64,000 nt of DNA, taken from Bacteroidota bacterium. GTDB lineage: Bacteria > Bacteroidota > Bacteroidia > Bacteroidales > JAADJA01. Shown here one piece after another: positions 44,166-53,313 of the stretch. The notes under the pieces were generated by a model. That model ran no database searches. It had not been told where the DNA came from and worked only from the letters and a program-made list of their open reading frames with translations. The stretch is taken from assembly GCA_020444515.1 (NCBI GenBank), contig JAHLKX010000005.1:62001-126000 (forward strand). Direction: 5' to 3'. Position 1 is the first letter of the stretch. Every line of letters starts with the position of its first letter. Made by a program: the position numbers and the translations under genes.

Positions 44166-44173
44166 TAGATTTG
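44166..44173 (+). promoter_or_regulatory. Candidate -7 box of the glycan-degradation operon
   Basis: TAGATTTG is an exact TAnnTTTG match 33 bases before the fucosidase ATG. A good TTTG -33 box is not apparent. Confidence 0.4.
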
Positions 44174-44206
44174 TAGATTCACACATCCTCATAAATATTG
44201 ACCGCC

Positions 44207-45703
44207 ATGAAAAAGTTGCAATCAATTCCTTTTTTGAAACCCGAAAGTTTTCTTTTAGTGTACATTTTTTTTATCATATCATGCACCAATGAAAGGGTTA
44301 ATCCACCAGGACCCTATGGTGTGCTTCCAACAAATCCTCAAATGCAATGGCATCAAATGGAATATTATGGGTTTTTGCATTTTGGATTAAATACTTTCAC
44401 CAACCAGGAATGGGGTTATGGGGATGTGTCAGCAGAAACATTTAACCCGACTGATTTCGATGCAGATCAGATCGTTTCTACTGCCAAAGCAGCTGGAATG
44501 ACAGGGTTAATTCTCACCTGCAAACACCATGATGGTTTTTGTTTATGGCCTTCGGCTTATACGGCTTATTCGGTTAAAAATAGCCCCTGGAAGAATGGAA
44601 AAGGGGATGTGGTCAGGGAAATTTCAGCAGCTTGTGCAAAGTATGGATTGAAATTCGGGGTTTATCTGTCACCCTGGGATCGGAACCATGCCGATTATGG
44701 TAAAGTTGCTTACCTGGAATATTACAGGAATCAATTGAAAGAATTACTTACCCATTACGGGCCCATTTTCGAGGTGTGGTTCGATGGTGCCAATGGCGGA
44801 ACAGGTTGGTATGGGGGCGCCGATGAAGAAAGGAAGATCGACCGTTCGACCTATTACGATCGGGAAAATACCTGGCAGATTGTTCGTGAATTGCAACCCA
44901 ATGCTGTTATTTTTAGTGATGTTGGACCTGATATCCGCTGGGTAGGCAATGAAGAAGGATTTGCTGGTGATCCCTGCTGGGCAACTTATACGCCACGATC
45001 TGAAGATGGTAGTCAAACGGCACCGGGAAATGTCAAATATCAATTGGGTCAAAACGGTACCTGCAATGGTAAGTTCTGGATGCCTGCCGAGTGCGATGTT
45101 TCCATCCGTCCGGGTTGGTTTTACCATTCTGATCAGGATTCACTGGTGAAATCTTCAGAAGTTTTGTTGGATCTCTATTTTAAATCAGTCGGAAGAGGGG
45201 CTTCTTTCTTATTAAATATTCCACCGGATAAGCAAGGCAGGATTCCAAAAGAGGATTCGGTTTCATTGATGCAATTCAAAAATCTGAGGGATAAAATATT
45301 TACAAAGGATCTTGCTGCTAAAGCGATATTAACAGCTTCCAATATTCGCGGGGATGCTGATAAATTTTTACCTGTTAACCTGATTGATGGAAATGTGAAT
45401 ACCTATTGGGCAACCGACGATGTGATCCACACTCCGGAGTTGATTTTAGAATTTGAAGATTTTATCGTATTTAATGTGATTAGTTTACAGGAAAATCTGC
45501 CACTGGGTCAACGAATCAACAAATGGGCCTTTGATGTTTGGGAAAATGATGAGTGGAAAGAGATCGCCAATGGAACCTCCATTGGAAGCAGACGGCTTTG
45601 GAAAGGTGAACCAAAAACTACAAATAAAGCCAGGTTAAGAATTACGGAATCTCCGGTATGTCCGGCTCTCAGTGAACTAGGTCTATATCTTGAGAAACGC
45701 TGA
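44207..45703 (+). CDS. GH29 alpha-L-fucosidase lipoprotein with F5/8C-like domain
   Basis: The ATG at 44207 is used (498 residues). A lipoprotein signal (IFFIISC) is followed by a GH29 TIM barrel (about 35-360) with the substrate-site motif CKHHDGFCLWPS and nucleophile D193 in FEVWFDGANGG. The C-terminal ~120 residues are a discoidin-like carbohydrate-binding module (NLIDGNVNTYWATDD ... LGQRINKWAFDVW). It removes alpha-L-fucose from glycans at the periplasm or cell surface. It leads a polysaccharide cluster with GH3, an unclassified protein and a sulfatase. Confidence 0.92.
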   Translation: MKKLQSIPFLKPESFLLVYIFFIISCTNERVNPPGPYGVLPTNPQMQWHQMEYYGFLHFGLNTFTNQEWGYGDVSAETFNPTDFDADQIVSTAKAAGMTGLILTCKHHDGFCLWPSAYTAYSVKNSPWKNGKGDVVREISAACAKYGLKFGVYLSPWDRNHADYGKVAYLEYYRNQLKELLTHYGPIFEVWFDGANGGTGWYGGADEERKIDRSTYYDRENTWQIVRELQPNAVIFSDVGPDIRWVGNEEGFAGDPCWATYTPRSEDGSQTAPGNVKYQLGQNGTCNGKFWMPAECDVSIRPGWFYHSDQDSLVKSSEVLLDLYFKSVGRGASFLLNIPPDKQGRIPKEDSVSLMQFKNLRDKIFTKDLAAKAILTASNIRGDADKFLPVNLIDGNVNTYWATDDVIHTPELILEFEDFIVFNVISLQENLPLGQRINKWAFDVWENDEWKEIANGTSIGSRRLWKGEPKTTNKARLRITESPVCPALSELGLYLEKR

Positions 45704-45763
45704 GTTTGTGGTTTGGTTAATGTCCTGGAAAATTCTCTAACTTTAAATCCGATTTAACATTCA

Positions 45764-47926
45764 ATGAAGATGAAAAAATTTTTACCATTCTTCCTGTTGC
45801 TGATTCTCTTCTCCTGTCAGGAAAAACAAAAGCAAAAAACCTCTTACGATTTTCCATTTCAAAACCTGGATTTATCAATTGATGAACGAATCGATGATCT
45901 GGTTTCCAGGCTGACTGTTGAAGAAAAAGCTTCCCTTATGCTTTATAATAGTCCGGCCATCGAACGGCTTGGGATTCCTGAATACAACTGGTGGAACGAG
46001 TGTCTGCATGGTGTGGGAAGAGCAGGAAATGCCACGGTATTTCCGCAGGCCATCGGCATGGCAGCTACTTTTGATGATGAATTGATTTTCAGGGTGTCAT
46101 CGGCGATTTCCGATGAAGCACGGGCCAAGCACCATGCAGCCGTCCGGATGGGAAACAGGGAACAATATGTGGGGCTTTCCTTCTGGACACCCAATATCAA
46201 TATTTTCCGCGATCCGCGATGGGGCAGGGGACAGGAGACTTATGGAGAAGATCCTTACCTGACTTCCCGTATGGGAATTTCATTTGTAAAGGGCCTTCAG
46301 GGTAACGACCCGAAATTTCTGAAAGCTTCAGCTTGCGCCAAACACTATGTCGTACACAGTGGTCCTGAAAAAACCCGCCATTTCTTCAATGCCATGCCGC
46401 CCGAACGGGATTTCAGGGAAACCTATCTGCCGGGTTTTGAAGCACTAGTGCAAGAAGGTCATGTGGAGGCCGTGATGTGTGCTTACAACCGGACCTATGA
46501 TAAACCCTGTTGCGGGAGTGAATATTTATTGAATGATATCTTAAGAAATGAGTGGGGTTTCAAAGGGCATATCGTATCAGATTGCTGGGCACTGGATGAC
46601 ATCTGGTTACGGCATAAGTTAGTTGAAACACGTGTGGAGGCTGCGGCTATGGCAGCAAAGGCCGGAGTCAACCTCAACTGCGGCTACCTTTATCAATACC
46701 TCCCGCAAGCACTTGACAGCGGCCTGATCACTGAAAAAACACTGGATTCTGCTTTAATTCCTTTAATGCGAACCCGGTTTAAACTGGGCCTCTTTGATCC
46801 TGAAGACATGAATCCCTATGCAAATATTTCAACCGATGTGATCAACAATGAAGCGCATCAAAAGCTGGCTTACGAAACGGCTGCAAAATCCATTGTTCTG
46901 TTGAAAAATGAAAATCATGTTCTTCCCCTGGATAAAAAAACGACGAAAACGATTTTAGTAGCCGGACCTACAGCCATGGATGTCAATTGTCTGGTGGGCA
47001 ACTATACTGGTTATTCGGGCCATCTGACCACTATTCTGGAAGGGATGGTTAACCGGGCAGATCCGGGAGCTGTGGTGGAATACAACCAGGGGGTTTTATT
47101 TCACAACGATTCACTATACCAGGGATTTTGGCAGGCCGGACGCGCTGATGCGGTGCTGTTGTGTCTGGGTATCAATTCCCTTTTCGAAGGTGAAGAAGGG
47201 GATGCCATGATGAATCCGTATGGTGGTGACAGGTTGGATATTCGGTTGCCGGAAAACCAACTTGAATTTGTTAAGCGGATCCGGTTAAAAGTTAAAGATA
47301 AACCTTTGATTGCTGTGATCACAGGGGGCAGTGCCATGGCCATTCCTGAACTGGATTCCATCGCGGATGCCGTTTTATTTGCCTGGTATCCGGGAGAAGC
47401 AGGCGGTTTTGCTGTGGCCGATATTATTTTCGGTGATGTGAATCCTTCGGGACGGTTGCCGGTAACATTTTATAAATCAGTCAAAGACCTGCCTGATTTT
47501 GAAAATTACAGCATGGACGGCCGCACTTACCGTTACTTTGATGGTGAACCGCTTTATCCCTTTGGTTATGGATTGAGCTATTCGAGATTTGAATATTCAA
47601 ATGCCAGGGCTGTTCAAAAAGATGACAAAATTGACATTCAAATCACAGTAAAAAATACAGGTGAATTCGAAGGTGATGAGGTTGTACAACTTTATGCCCG
47701 AAAGAAAAAACCTGAATTCTGGCGGCCAATCAAACAAATGGTTGCTTTCAAACGGATCTCCCTGAAAAAAGGGGAATCGCAAACCATTACCATTCCGGTT
47801 GATCCGAAGCAATTACAATACTGGGATGTGGAATTACAGGAATATAAATTAGAACCTGGGAATTATGAACTCTTAATTGGAAGCGCTTCAAATGATATTC
47901 GCATTACAACATCCATTGAAATTTAA
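45764..47926 (+). CDS. GH3 beta-glycosidase lipoprotein
   Basis: This 720-residue protein starts at 45764 (an alternative M3 start is at 45770) with a lipobox LILFSC. GH3 N-terminal barrel motifs are present: LGIPEYNWWNECLHG, GRGQETYGEDPYL, KHYVVHSGPE. The nucleophile is D273 in GHIVSDCWALDD. The C-terminal alpha/beta sandwich and FnIII-like domain follow (YPFGYGLSYSRFEYS). The YNWWNECLHG signature and SDC nucleophile context are typical of beta-xylosidase-like GH3 enzymes, so xylosidase or glucosidase activity is possible. It is in the same direction as the flanking fucosidase and sulfatase genes. Confidence 0.92.
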   Translation: MKMKKFLPFFLLLILFSCQEKQKQKTSYDFPFQNLDLSIDERIDDLVSRLTVEEKASLMLYNSPAIERLGIPEYNWWNECLHGVGRAGNATVFPQAIGMAATFDDELIFRVSSAISDEARAKHHAAVRMGNREQYVGLSFWTPNINIFRDPRWGRGQETYGEDPYLTSRMGISFVKGLQGNDPKFLKASACAKHYVVHSGPEKTRHFFNAMPPERDFRETYLPGFEALVQEGHVEAVMCAYNRTYDKPCCGSEYLLNDILRNEWGFKGHIVSDCWALDDIWLRHKLVETRVEAAAMAAKAGVNLNCGYLYQYLPQALDSGLITEKTLDSALIPLMRTRFKLGLFDPEDMNPYANISTDVINNEAHQKLAYETAAKSIVLLKNENHVLPLDKKTTKTILVAGPTAMDVNCLVGNYTGYSGHLTTILEGMVNRADPGAVVEYNQGVLFHNDSLYQGFWQAGRADAVLLCLGINSLFEGEEGDAMMNPYGGDRLDIRLPENQLEFVKRIRLKVKDKPLIAVITGGSAMAIPELDSIADAVLFAWYPGEAGGFAVADIIFGDVNPSGRLPVTFYKSVKDLPDFENYSMDGRTYRYFDGEPLYPFGYGLSYSRFEYSNARAVQKDDKIDIQITVKNTGEFEGDEVVQLYARKKKPEFWRPIKQMVAFKRISLKKGESQTITIPVDPKQLQYWDVELQEYKLEPGNYELLIGSASNDIRITTSIEI

Positions 47927-47933
47927 TTTCAGT

Positions 47934-50345
47934 ATGATCCGTTTGATCATTGCTTTTGCAATTTTGCTGGGTCATGCTTCATGTTCGCAAAACAAAAATA
48001 CGCTGAAGACGGACTATCTATCTGTCAGGTTTGATAATGAAGGCAATCTCATTGAACTTGCAGATCGCAGCTCTGAGAAGAATTTCCTACCCGAAGGTCG
48101 GAAAGTGCCATTACTGACCATCAGAAGAGACCAGGTTGATCACCTTCCTGAATCATTAAAATTGGAAGGAGATAATTTCACCCTGATCTTTGATGATGGT
48201 TCGCAAGCGAAGATAAAAGTAGCAACTAAATCAACCCATATTTCCTTTGAGCTGGTCGAAATTGATCCAATTGAAGGGGTCGATTTAATAATATGGGGAC
48301 CGTATCCCACCACCATCCGAAAAAGTATTGGAGAAACCGTCGGTGTTGTCAGAGGAGACGATTTTGCCATAGGTTTGCAGGCGCTGAATCCAAAAACACT
48401 CGGTGGATATCCCTGGAATGAAAATGACTGCATGCCGCAGGTCGACATTTTTGAAAATGATGATTATTCCGATTTGAGTGAGAAAGGAAAACGATATGTC
48501 CTTTACCGGGTGGAGGCGGCTAAGCCGGAGGACTTTGGAAGCACTTTGCAGGCTTATTGCCGAAATCGTTTTCACAGCCGGGAAATTGAAAATTGGGGAT
48601 TTGAAAAGTATTATGTGCCTGCCTACAATGATGGAGGTATCATCGGTTCAAAAATTGCCTTATTTGGTTGTCCTGTGGAGCAAACAATGGATGTGATCGG
48701 TGAAATTGAGCTTGCTGAGGGATTGCCCCATCCCATGATTGACGGAGTTTGGGGAAAGCAATCACCGGCCGCCAATGCTTCTTACCTGATTCTCAATTTT
48801 GGTGAATCGGATATTGAAAAGGCCATTGGATATGCCCAACAAGCGGGACTCAAGTATTTGTATCATTCAGATCCTTTTGCAACCTGGGGCCATTTTAAAC
48901 TGAATGATCAATTTCCAGGCGGAATTGATGGATTAAAAGAATGTGTTGAAAAGGCAGAAAAGAAAGGCATTCACATGGGGGTGCATTTCCTTTCCAATTT
49001 CATTACCCCCAATGATCCATATGTTACACCGGTTCCTGACAAGAGATTGGCAAAGGTTGGTTTTAGTAAGCTTTCATTGTCTGTTGATGCTGTTCAAAAA
49101 GAAATTCCTGTTGAATCACCAGAACCTTTCAGGTACACAGAATCCAGCAACCTGCAGACGGTTGTGATTGATGATGAGTTAGTCCGATATAAGGAAATTT
49201 CAGCCAATGAACCCTGGACGCTATTAGGTTGTGAGCGGGGTGCATACGGAACAAAATCTACGGCGCATGATGCAGGAAGTAAAATTGGCTTGCTGGCCGA
49301 CCATGGCTACAAAGTATTTTTAAGCAATGCCGAATTGACCAAAGAAATAGCAATAAATGTTGCGGAATTATTCAATCAAACAGGGTTAAGGCAAATCTCA
49401 TTCGATGGCATTGAAGGAAATCGCTCAACTGGCATGGGCAATTATGGAGAGATCCTGATGGCGACAACCTGGTTCGATCATTTATCAGACCCAATCAAAT
49501 CGCATTATATTGCTGATGCCAGCCGGACGTCCCACTATTTCTGGCACATTTATTCACGCATGAACTGGGGGGAGCCCTGGTATGCAGGTTTCCGTGAAAG
49601 CCAGACCGAATATCGATTTAAAAACCAGGCATATTTCGAACGTAACCTGATGCCGGGGATGCTGGGTTGGTTCCAGCTAACCAACCAAACCAGCCTTGAG
49701 GACATTGAATGGATGCTGGCAAAGGCAGCGGGATACAATGCCGGGTTTGGATTTGTTTGTAATTACGAGACCCTTGAAGTCAATGGCCTGACCGATACCA
49801 TTTTGAGTGTAATAAACCATTGGGAAGAAGCCCGTTTGACAGGAAGTTTTTCGGATTCATTGCGAATTGAGTTGAAAAAAACCGACCGGGAATTTCACCT
49901 GGAACGAATGTCGGAAAATAAGATGAATTTGTATACATACGAAATCGCCAGGCTTGATATGCCTGTCGGAAATGATTCTCAAACGTTTAAGATTCAATTT
50001 GAAAATCCATATCCGGATCAACCGGTTCAGTTTATCCTGTACACCCCGGATAATGCTGAAATCTCAGGTCTTGTCATTTCAACGGGAGAGAATTACCGAT
50101 TTCAATTAAAAACAACCATTCCTTCAGAATACAAACTGAAATACGATGGAAAAGATGAGGTCGATTTGTATGATAAAAACTGGAATAAGGTGCAGAGTTT
50201 TCAGGTAAATTCAGATGATTTAGTGGTGCAAAAAGGAAATCAAATAATTGAAATAAAAGCTGCTTTGAAGGGTGCAGCAGATGCAGTTTTCAAATGTGAG
50301 TTTAAAACTAAAAGTGATCCTTTAAACCTGGAAATAAAAAAATGA
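47934..50345 (+). CDS. Unclassified lipoprotein in a glycan locus, TIM-barrel glycosidase-like
   Basis: I do not recognise the family. The ATG at 47934 (803 residues) lies 7 bases after the GH3 stop and gives a lipoprotein signal (IAFAILLGHASC); an earlier frame start would overlap GH3. The N-terminal ~200 residues look like a beta-sandwich (YLSVRFDNEGNLIELADRSS). The middle resembles a glycosidase barrel: IEKAIGYAQQAGLKYLYHSD, KKGIHMGVHFLSNFI, and QISFDGIEGNR, where D/E could be catalytic. A beta domain follows (LYDKNWNKVQSFQV). It overlaps the sulfatase start by 4 bp. Cotranscription with fucosidase and sulfatase suggests glycan degradation. Confidence 0.75.
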   Translation: MIRLIIAFAILLGHASCSQNKNTLKTDYLSVRFDNEGNLIELADRSSEKNFLPEGRKVPLLTIRRDQVDHLPESLKLEGDNFTLIFDDGSQAKIKVATKSTHISFELVEIDPIEGVDLIIWGPYPTTIRKSIGETVGVVRGDDFAIGLQALNPKTLGGYPWNENDCMPQVDIFENDDYSDLSEKGKRYVLYRVEAAKPEDFGSTLQAYCRNRFHSREIENWGFEKYYVPAYNDGGIIGSKIALFGCPVEQTMDVIGEIELAEGLPHPMIDGVWGKQSPAANASYLILNFGESDIEKAIGYAQQAGLKYLYHSDPFATWGHFKLNDQFPGGIDGLKECVEKAEKKGIHMGVHFLSNFITPNDPYVTPVPDKRLAKVGFSKLSLSVDAVQKEIPVESPEPFRYTESSNLQTVVIDDELVRYKEISANEPWTLLGCERGAYGTKSTAHDAGSKIGLLADHGYKVFLSNAELTKEIAINVAELFNQTGLRQISFDGIEGNRSTGMGNYGEILMATTWFDHLSDPIKSHYIADASRTSHYFWHIYSRMNWGEPWYAGFRESQTEYRFKNQAYFERNLMPGMLGWFQLTNQTSLEDIEWMLAKAAGYNAGFGFVCNYETLEVNGLTDTILSVINHWEEARLTGSFSDSLRIELKKTDREFHLERMSENKMNLYTYEIARLDMPVGNDSQTFKIQFENPYPDQPVQFILYTPDNAEISGLVISTGENYRFQLKTTIPSEYKLKYDGKDEVDLYDKNWNKVQSFQVNSDDLVVQKGNQIIEIKAALKGAADAVFKCEFKTKSDPLNLEIKK

Positions 50346-52273
50346 AAATCTATCAAAAGCAGTTATCCTTTTTTCTTCTTTTAGCGATGCCTTTTGGTGG
50401 TTGCCATCAACCTGAAGAAAAGCTTCCCAATATCGTCCTTATTTTTATAGACGACCAGGGCTATGCAGACCTGGGAATATATGGAGCCAAAGGATTTGAA
50501 ACACCCAACATCGATAAACTGGCGGAAGAAGGCATGCGATTCACGAGTTTCTACGTTTCGGAAGCGGTGTGCAGTGCATCAAGGGCTTCGCTACTGACAG
50601 GCTGTTATGCCCAGCGCATCGGCATTCGTGGTGCCTTAAATCCAGTTTCTTTAACGGGATTGAACCGTAATGAAACAACCATTGCATCAGCTTTGAAAAA
50701 GCACGGCTATGCAACCTCCATCATTGGCAAATGGCACCTGGGAAGTCACCCGGAGTTTTCGCCCCTGAATTACGGGTTTGATGAATATTTTGGCTTGCTT
50801 TATTCCAATGATATGTGGCCTGTTGGTTTCGATGGTAAGCCGGTTGAAGATGGCTTTCTTTCGCTTTATCCGCCACTTTACCTGATGAAGGATACGACCC
50901 GGATAAAAGAGATTAAAACACTGGACGATCAGGCAATGCTTACGACACTTTATACGGAAAGGGCACTTGACTTCATCGATAGAAATAAAGACAATCCATT
51001 CCTTCTTTACCTCCCACATTCGATGGTACACGTGCCTTTAGGCGTATCTGAAAAATTTAAAGGGAAAAGTGAGCAGGGGATGTTCGGTGATGTGATGATG
51101 GAGGTCGACTGGTCTGTTGGTGAGATCAAAAAGAGCATTGAAGAAGCAGGTCTGACCGACAACACCATCTTCATTTATATCAGTGATAACGGCCCCTGGC
51201 TGAACTTTGGGAACCATGCCGGATCGGCACTGCCATTGCGCGGGGGCAAGGGCAATGACCGGGAGGGTGGAGTTCGGGTTCCCGGGATCATTAAATGGCC
51301 AGAAAATATTAAACCAGGCAGGGTGAATGACGAGTTGGTGACAACCATGGATATTTTACCCACTATTCTCGATATTATAGGTGATACCTTACCTGAGAAA
51401 AAAATAGATGGCGTCAGTGTTCTTCCTTTATTGACTGCTGATACAGTTTATTCTCCGCACGAAATCTTTTATTATTATTACGAAGGTGCGTTTTGTGGTG
51501 TGCGGAAAGGTGACTGGAAGCTGGTTTTGCCGCATGAATTCAGGAGTTATGAAGGTGTTGAACCCGGAATGGATGGATATCCTGGACCTTATTCAAAAGG
51601 TGTTGCCGAATTGAGTTTGTTTAATTTGAAAGATGATATCGGAGAAAAGGAAAATGTCCTGGATCAACATCCCGAAATTGTAGAAGAAATGCTGGTACTG
51701 GCTGAAAATGCCCGAAATGAGTTGGGTGATAAAATCACCGGAACGCAGGGAACTGAAGTCCGTGAGCCAGGAAGGGTAGGCCGTGCCGGGATCATTCATC
51801 ATCTGGCTGAGCGGAAACCAGTGATGCTCACCTATCTTCCTGATTCCAATTATTTTTGTGACGGACCCTCTACACTTGTTGATGGGATACAAGCTTCTCT
51901 GGAAATGTCGGATGGTCATTGGCTGGGATTTCGGAACAGTGGTCTGGATGCAACCATTGACCTTGGTGCTGAAACCAAAGTGCATGATATTTCTGTCCGT
52001 TTTTTACAAAATCAAATTTCCTGGATCTTTTTACCCGATGATGTAAAAATTTCTGTTTCTTCAGATGGGAAACACTTTGAGGAAATTCAATATGAGCAAT
52101 TTGAAAACAGTTTAAAAGATTTGAGTATCAAAGTGTCCACAATTTCTGGCCAACCTGAACAAGCCATCCGTTATGTTAAAGTTGAAGCCTCCCATATCGG
52201 TAATTGTCCTGATTGGCATCCCGGACGAGGTGAAAGGGGTTGGTTGTTTGTGGATGAAATTGTTGTTCGGTAA
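50342..52273 (+). CDS. FGly sulfatase lipoprotein with C-terminal discoidin-like domain
   Basis: This 643-residue type I (formylglycine) sulfatase has a lipobox FGGC (C21). The modification motif is C77-SASR (AVCSASRASLLTG), where Cys becomes formylglycine. Metal-site residues are in LIFIDDQGYADLG and in YISDNGPW. Family features continue with IIGKWHLG and EGGVRVPGIIKWP. The C-terminal ~110 residues form a beta-sandwich like F5/8C (IDLGAETKVHDISVRFL). An anaerobic or FGE-type maturase must be encoded elsewhere. Its ATGA overlap with the upstream gene indicates coupling. With two fucosidases nearby, the glycan is probably a sulfated fucan-type polymer. Confidence 0.92.
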   Translation: MKIYQKQLSFFLLLAMPFGGCHQPEEKLPNIVLIFIDDQGYADLGIYGAKGFETPNIDKLAEEGMRFTSFYVSEAVCSASRASLLTGCYAQRIGIRGALNPVSLTGLNRNETTIASALKKHGYATSIIGKWHLGSHPEFSPLNYGFDEYFGLLYSNDMWPVGFDGKPVEDGFLSLYPPLYLMKDTTRIKEIKTLDDQAMLTTLYTERALDFIDRNKDNPFLLYLPHSMVHVPLGVSEKFKGKSEQGMFGDVMMEVDWSVGEIKKSIEEAGLTDNTIFIYISDNGPWLNFGNHAGSALPLRGGKGNDREGGVRVPGIIKWPENIKPGRVNDELVTTMDILPTILDIIGDTLPEKKIDGVSVLPLLTADTVYSPHEIFYYYYEGAFCGVRKGDWKLVLPHEFRSYEGVEPGMDGYPGPYSKGVAELSLFNLKDDIGEKENVLDQHPEIVEEMLVLAENARNELGDKITGTQGTEVREPGRVGRAGIIHHLAERKPVMLTYLPDSNYFCDGPSTLVDGIQASLEMSDGHWLGFRNSGLDATIDLGAETKVHDISVRFLQNQISWIFLPDDVKISVSSDGKHFEEIQYEQFENSLKDLSIKVSTISGQPEQAIRYVKVEASHIGNCPDWHPGRGERGWLFVDEIVVR

Positions 52274-52369
52274 TATTAAATACATATGGCCGTTCCATAA
52301 AAATAATTTCCATCCTGATGTCAGGATTTCAAATTTCAACTGTTCTTATTATCAGAGCGTCCCTAAAGC

Positions 52370-52882
52370 ATGACATTTGATCAACTATACCGTCAGTATT
52401 ATGTACAGATTTTTAAGTTCTGCTATAGGTTTGCAGGTGATCAGGAATTAGCTGGTGACCTCACGCAAGACACATTTTTGAAACTCCATCTCAGAATGAA
52501 GAACAGCAATGAAATCATCGACAATCCAAAGGCCTGGCTTTACCGGGTGGCTGGCAATAATTGCTTAAATTCAATAAAAAAGCGTACACGCAGGACAGAA
52601 ATCGATAACGATATTCCCATTGAAAATATAGAATTGAAAAATCCGGAATCCATCCTTTTAGATCTTGAGATGAAACAACTTCTGCAACAATCATTAGAGC
52701 AGTTAAGTCCGGAAAATCATGCACTGGTGCTGATGTACAGTGATGGGTTATCTTATGCTGAAATGGCTGAAGCTACTGGTATTCCATTGAATTCCATTGG
52801 CAAAACCCTATGGCGCAGTATCGAAAAATTAGCAAATGTTGTAAAGAAATATGAACATGGACAGAAAAGAACTATTTCTTAA
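52370..52882 (+). CDS. ECF sigma-70 factor
   Basis: This 170-residue RNA polymerase sigma factor has region 2 (FDQLYRQYYVQIFKFCYRFA, then DLTQDTFLKLHLRM, NPKAWLYRVAGNNCLN) and region 4 (LEQLSPENHALVLMYSDGLS, then AEMAEATGIPLNSIGKTLWR). It overlaps the anti-sigma-like gene by 26-32 bp. Such pairs in Bacteroidota switch on glycan or stress operons. Its target promoters cannot be read here; the next genes downstream are natural candidates. Confidence 0.92.
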   Translation: MTFDQLYRQYYVQIFKFCYRFAGDQELAGDLTQDTFLKLHLRMKNSNEIIDNPKAWLYRVAGNNCLNSIKKRTRRTEIDNDIPIENIELKNPESILLDLEMKQLLQQSLEQLSPENHALVLMYSDGLSYAEMAEATGIPLNSIGKTLWRSIEKLANVVKKYEHGQKRTIS

Positions 52883-53300
52883 ATACATTGATGACGAACT
52901 TTCCGAAAATGAAAGAAAAGCGATGGATGAACTGCTGGCTTCTGACCAGCAGGCTCGGGAAGAAATGAAGGATTTGAAAACCGCCAGGGAAACGATGCTT
53001 TTGGCACTGGAAAAATTGAACCCGATCGATTCGGTACAAATCCCGGATTTCAAACGGCAAAGGACCTTCAATCTTTTCCATTCCATTCCATTCCGCATTG
53101 CTGCGGCAGTTGTGCTCCTTTTTGGTGTGGCTTACGCCCTTTGGATGATAGGAATGAATAATACCAAAAAGGAGGATGAAGTTGTCATGGTAGATATAAC
53201 AGATATCCAACAAGAATATGAAGACCTGGACTGTTACATCAGCCCCAATCGATGTTGGCACGAACGGAAAATTCCATTGATCATTATTAAAATCAAATAA
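52851..53300 (+). CDS. Anti-sigma factor-like membrane protein
   Basis: This 149-residue protein begins within the end of the sigma gene (ATG 52851, or M3 at 52857). The N-terminal cytosolic part resembles an anti-sigma helix bundle (LFLKYIDDELSENERKAMDELLASDQQ), with one membrane helix (about 78-99: IPFRIAAAVVLLFGVAYALWM) and a short periplasmic tail with two Cys (DCYISPNRCW). It lacks the zinc HxxxCxxC motif. It probably holds the sigma factor until an envelope signal arrives. Confidence 0.8.
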   Translation: MNMDRKELFLKYIDDELSENERKAMDELLASDQQAREEMKDLKTARETMLLALEKLNPIDSVQIPDFKRQRTFNLFHSIPFRIAAAVVLLFGVAYALWMIGMNNTKKEDEVVMVDITDIQQEYEDLDCYISPNRCWHERKIPLIIIKIK

Positions 53301-53313
53301 ACCATTTTAAATC

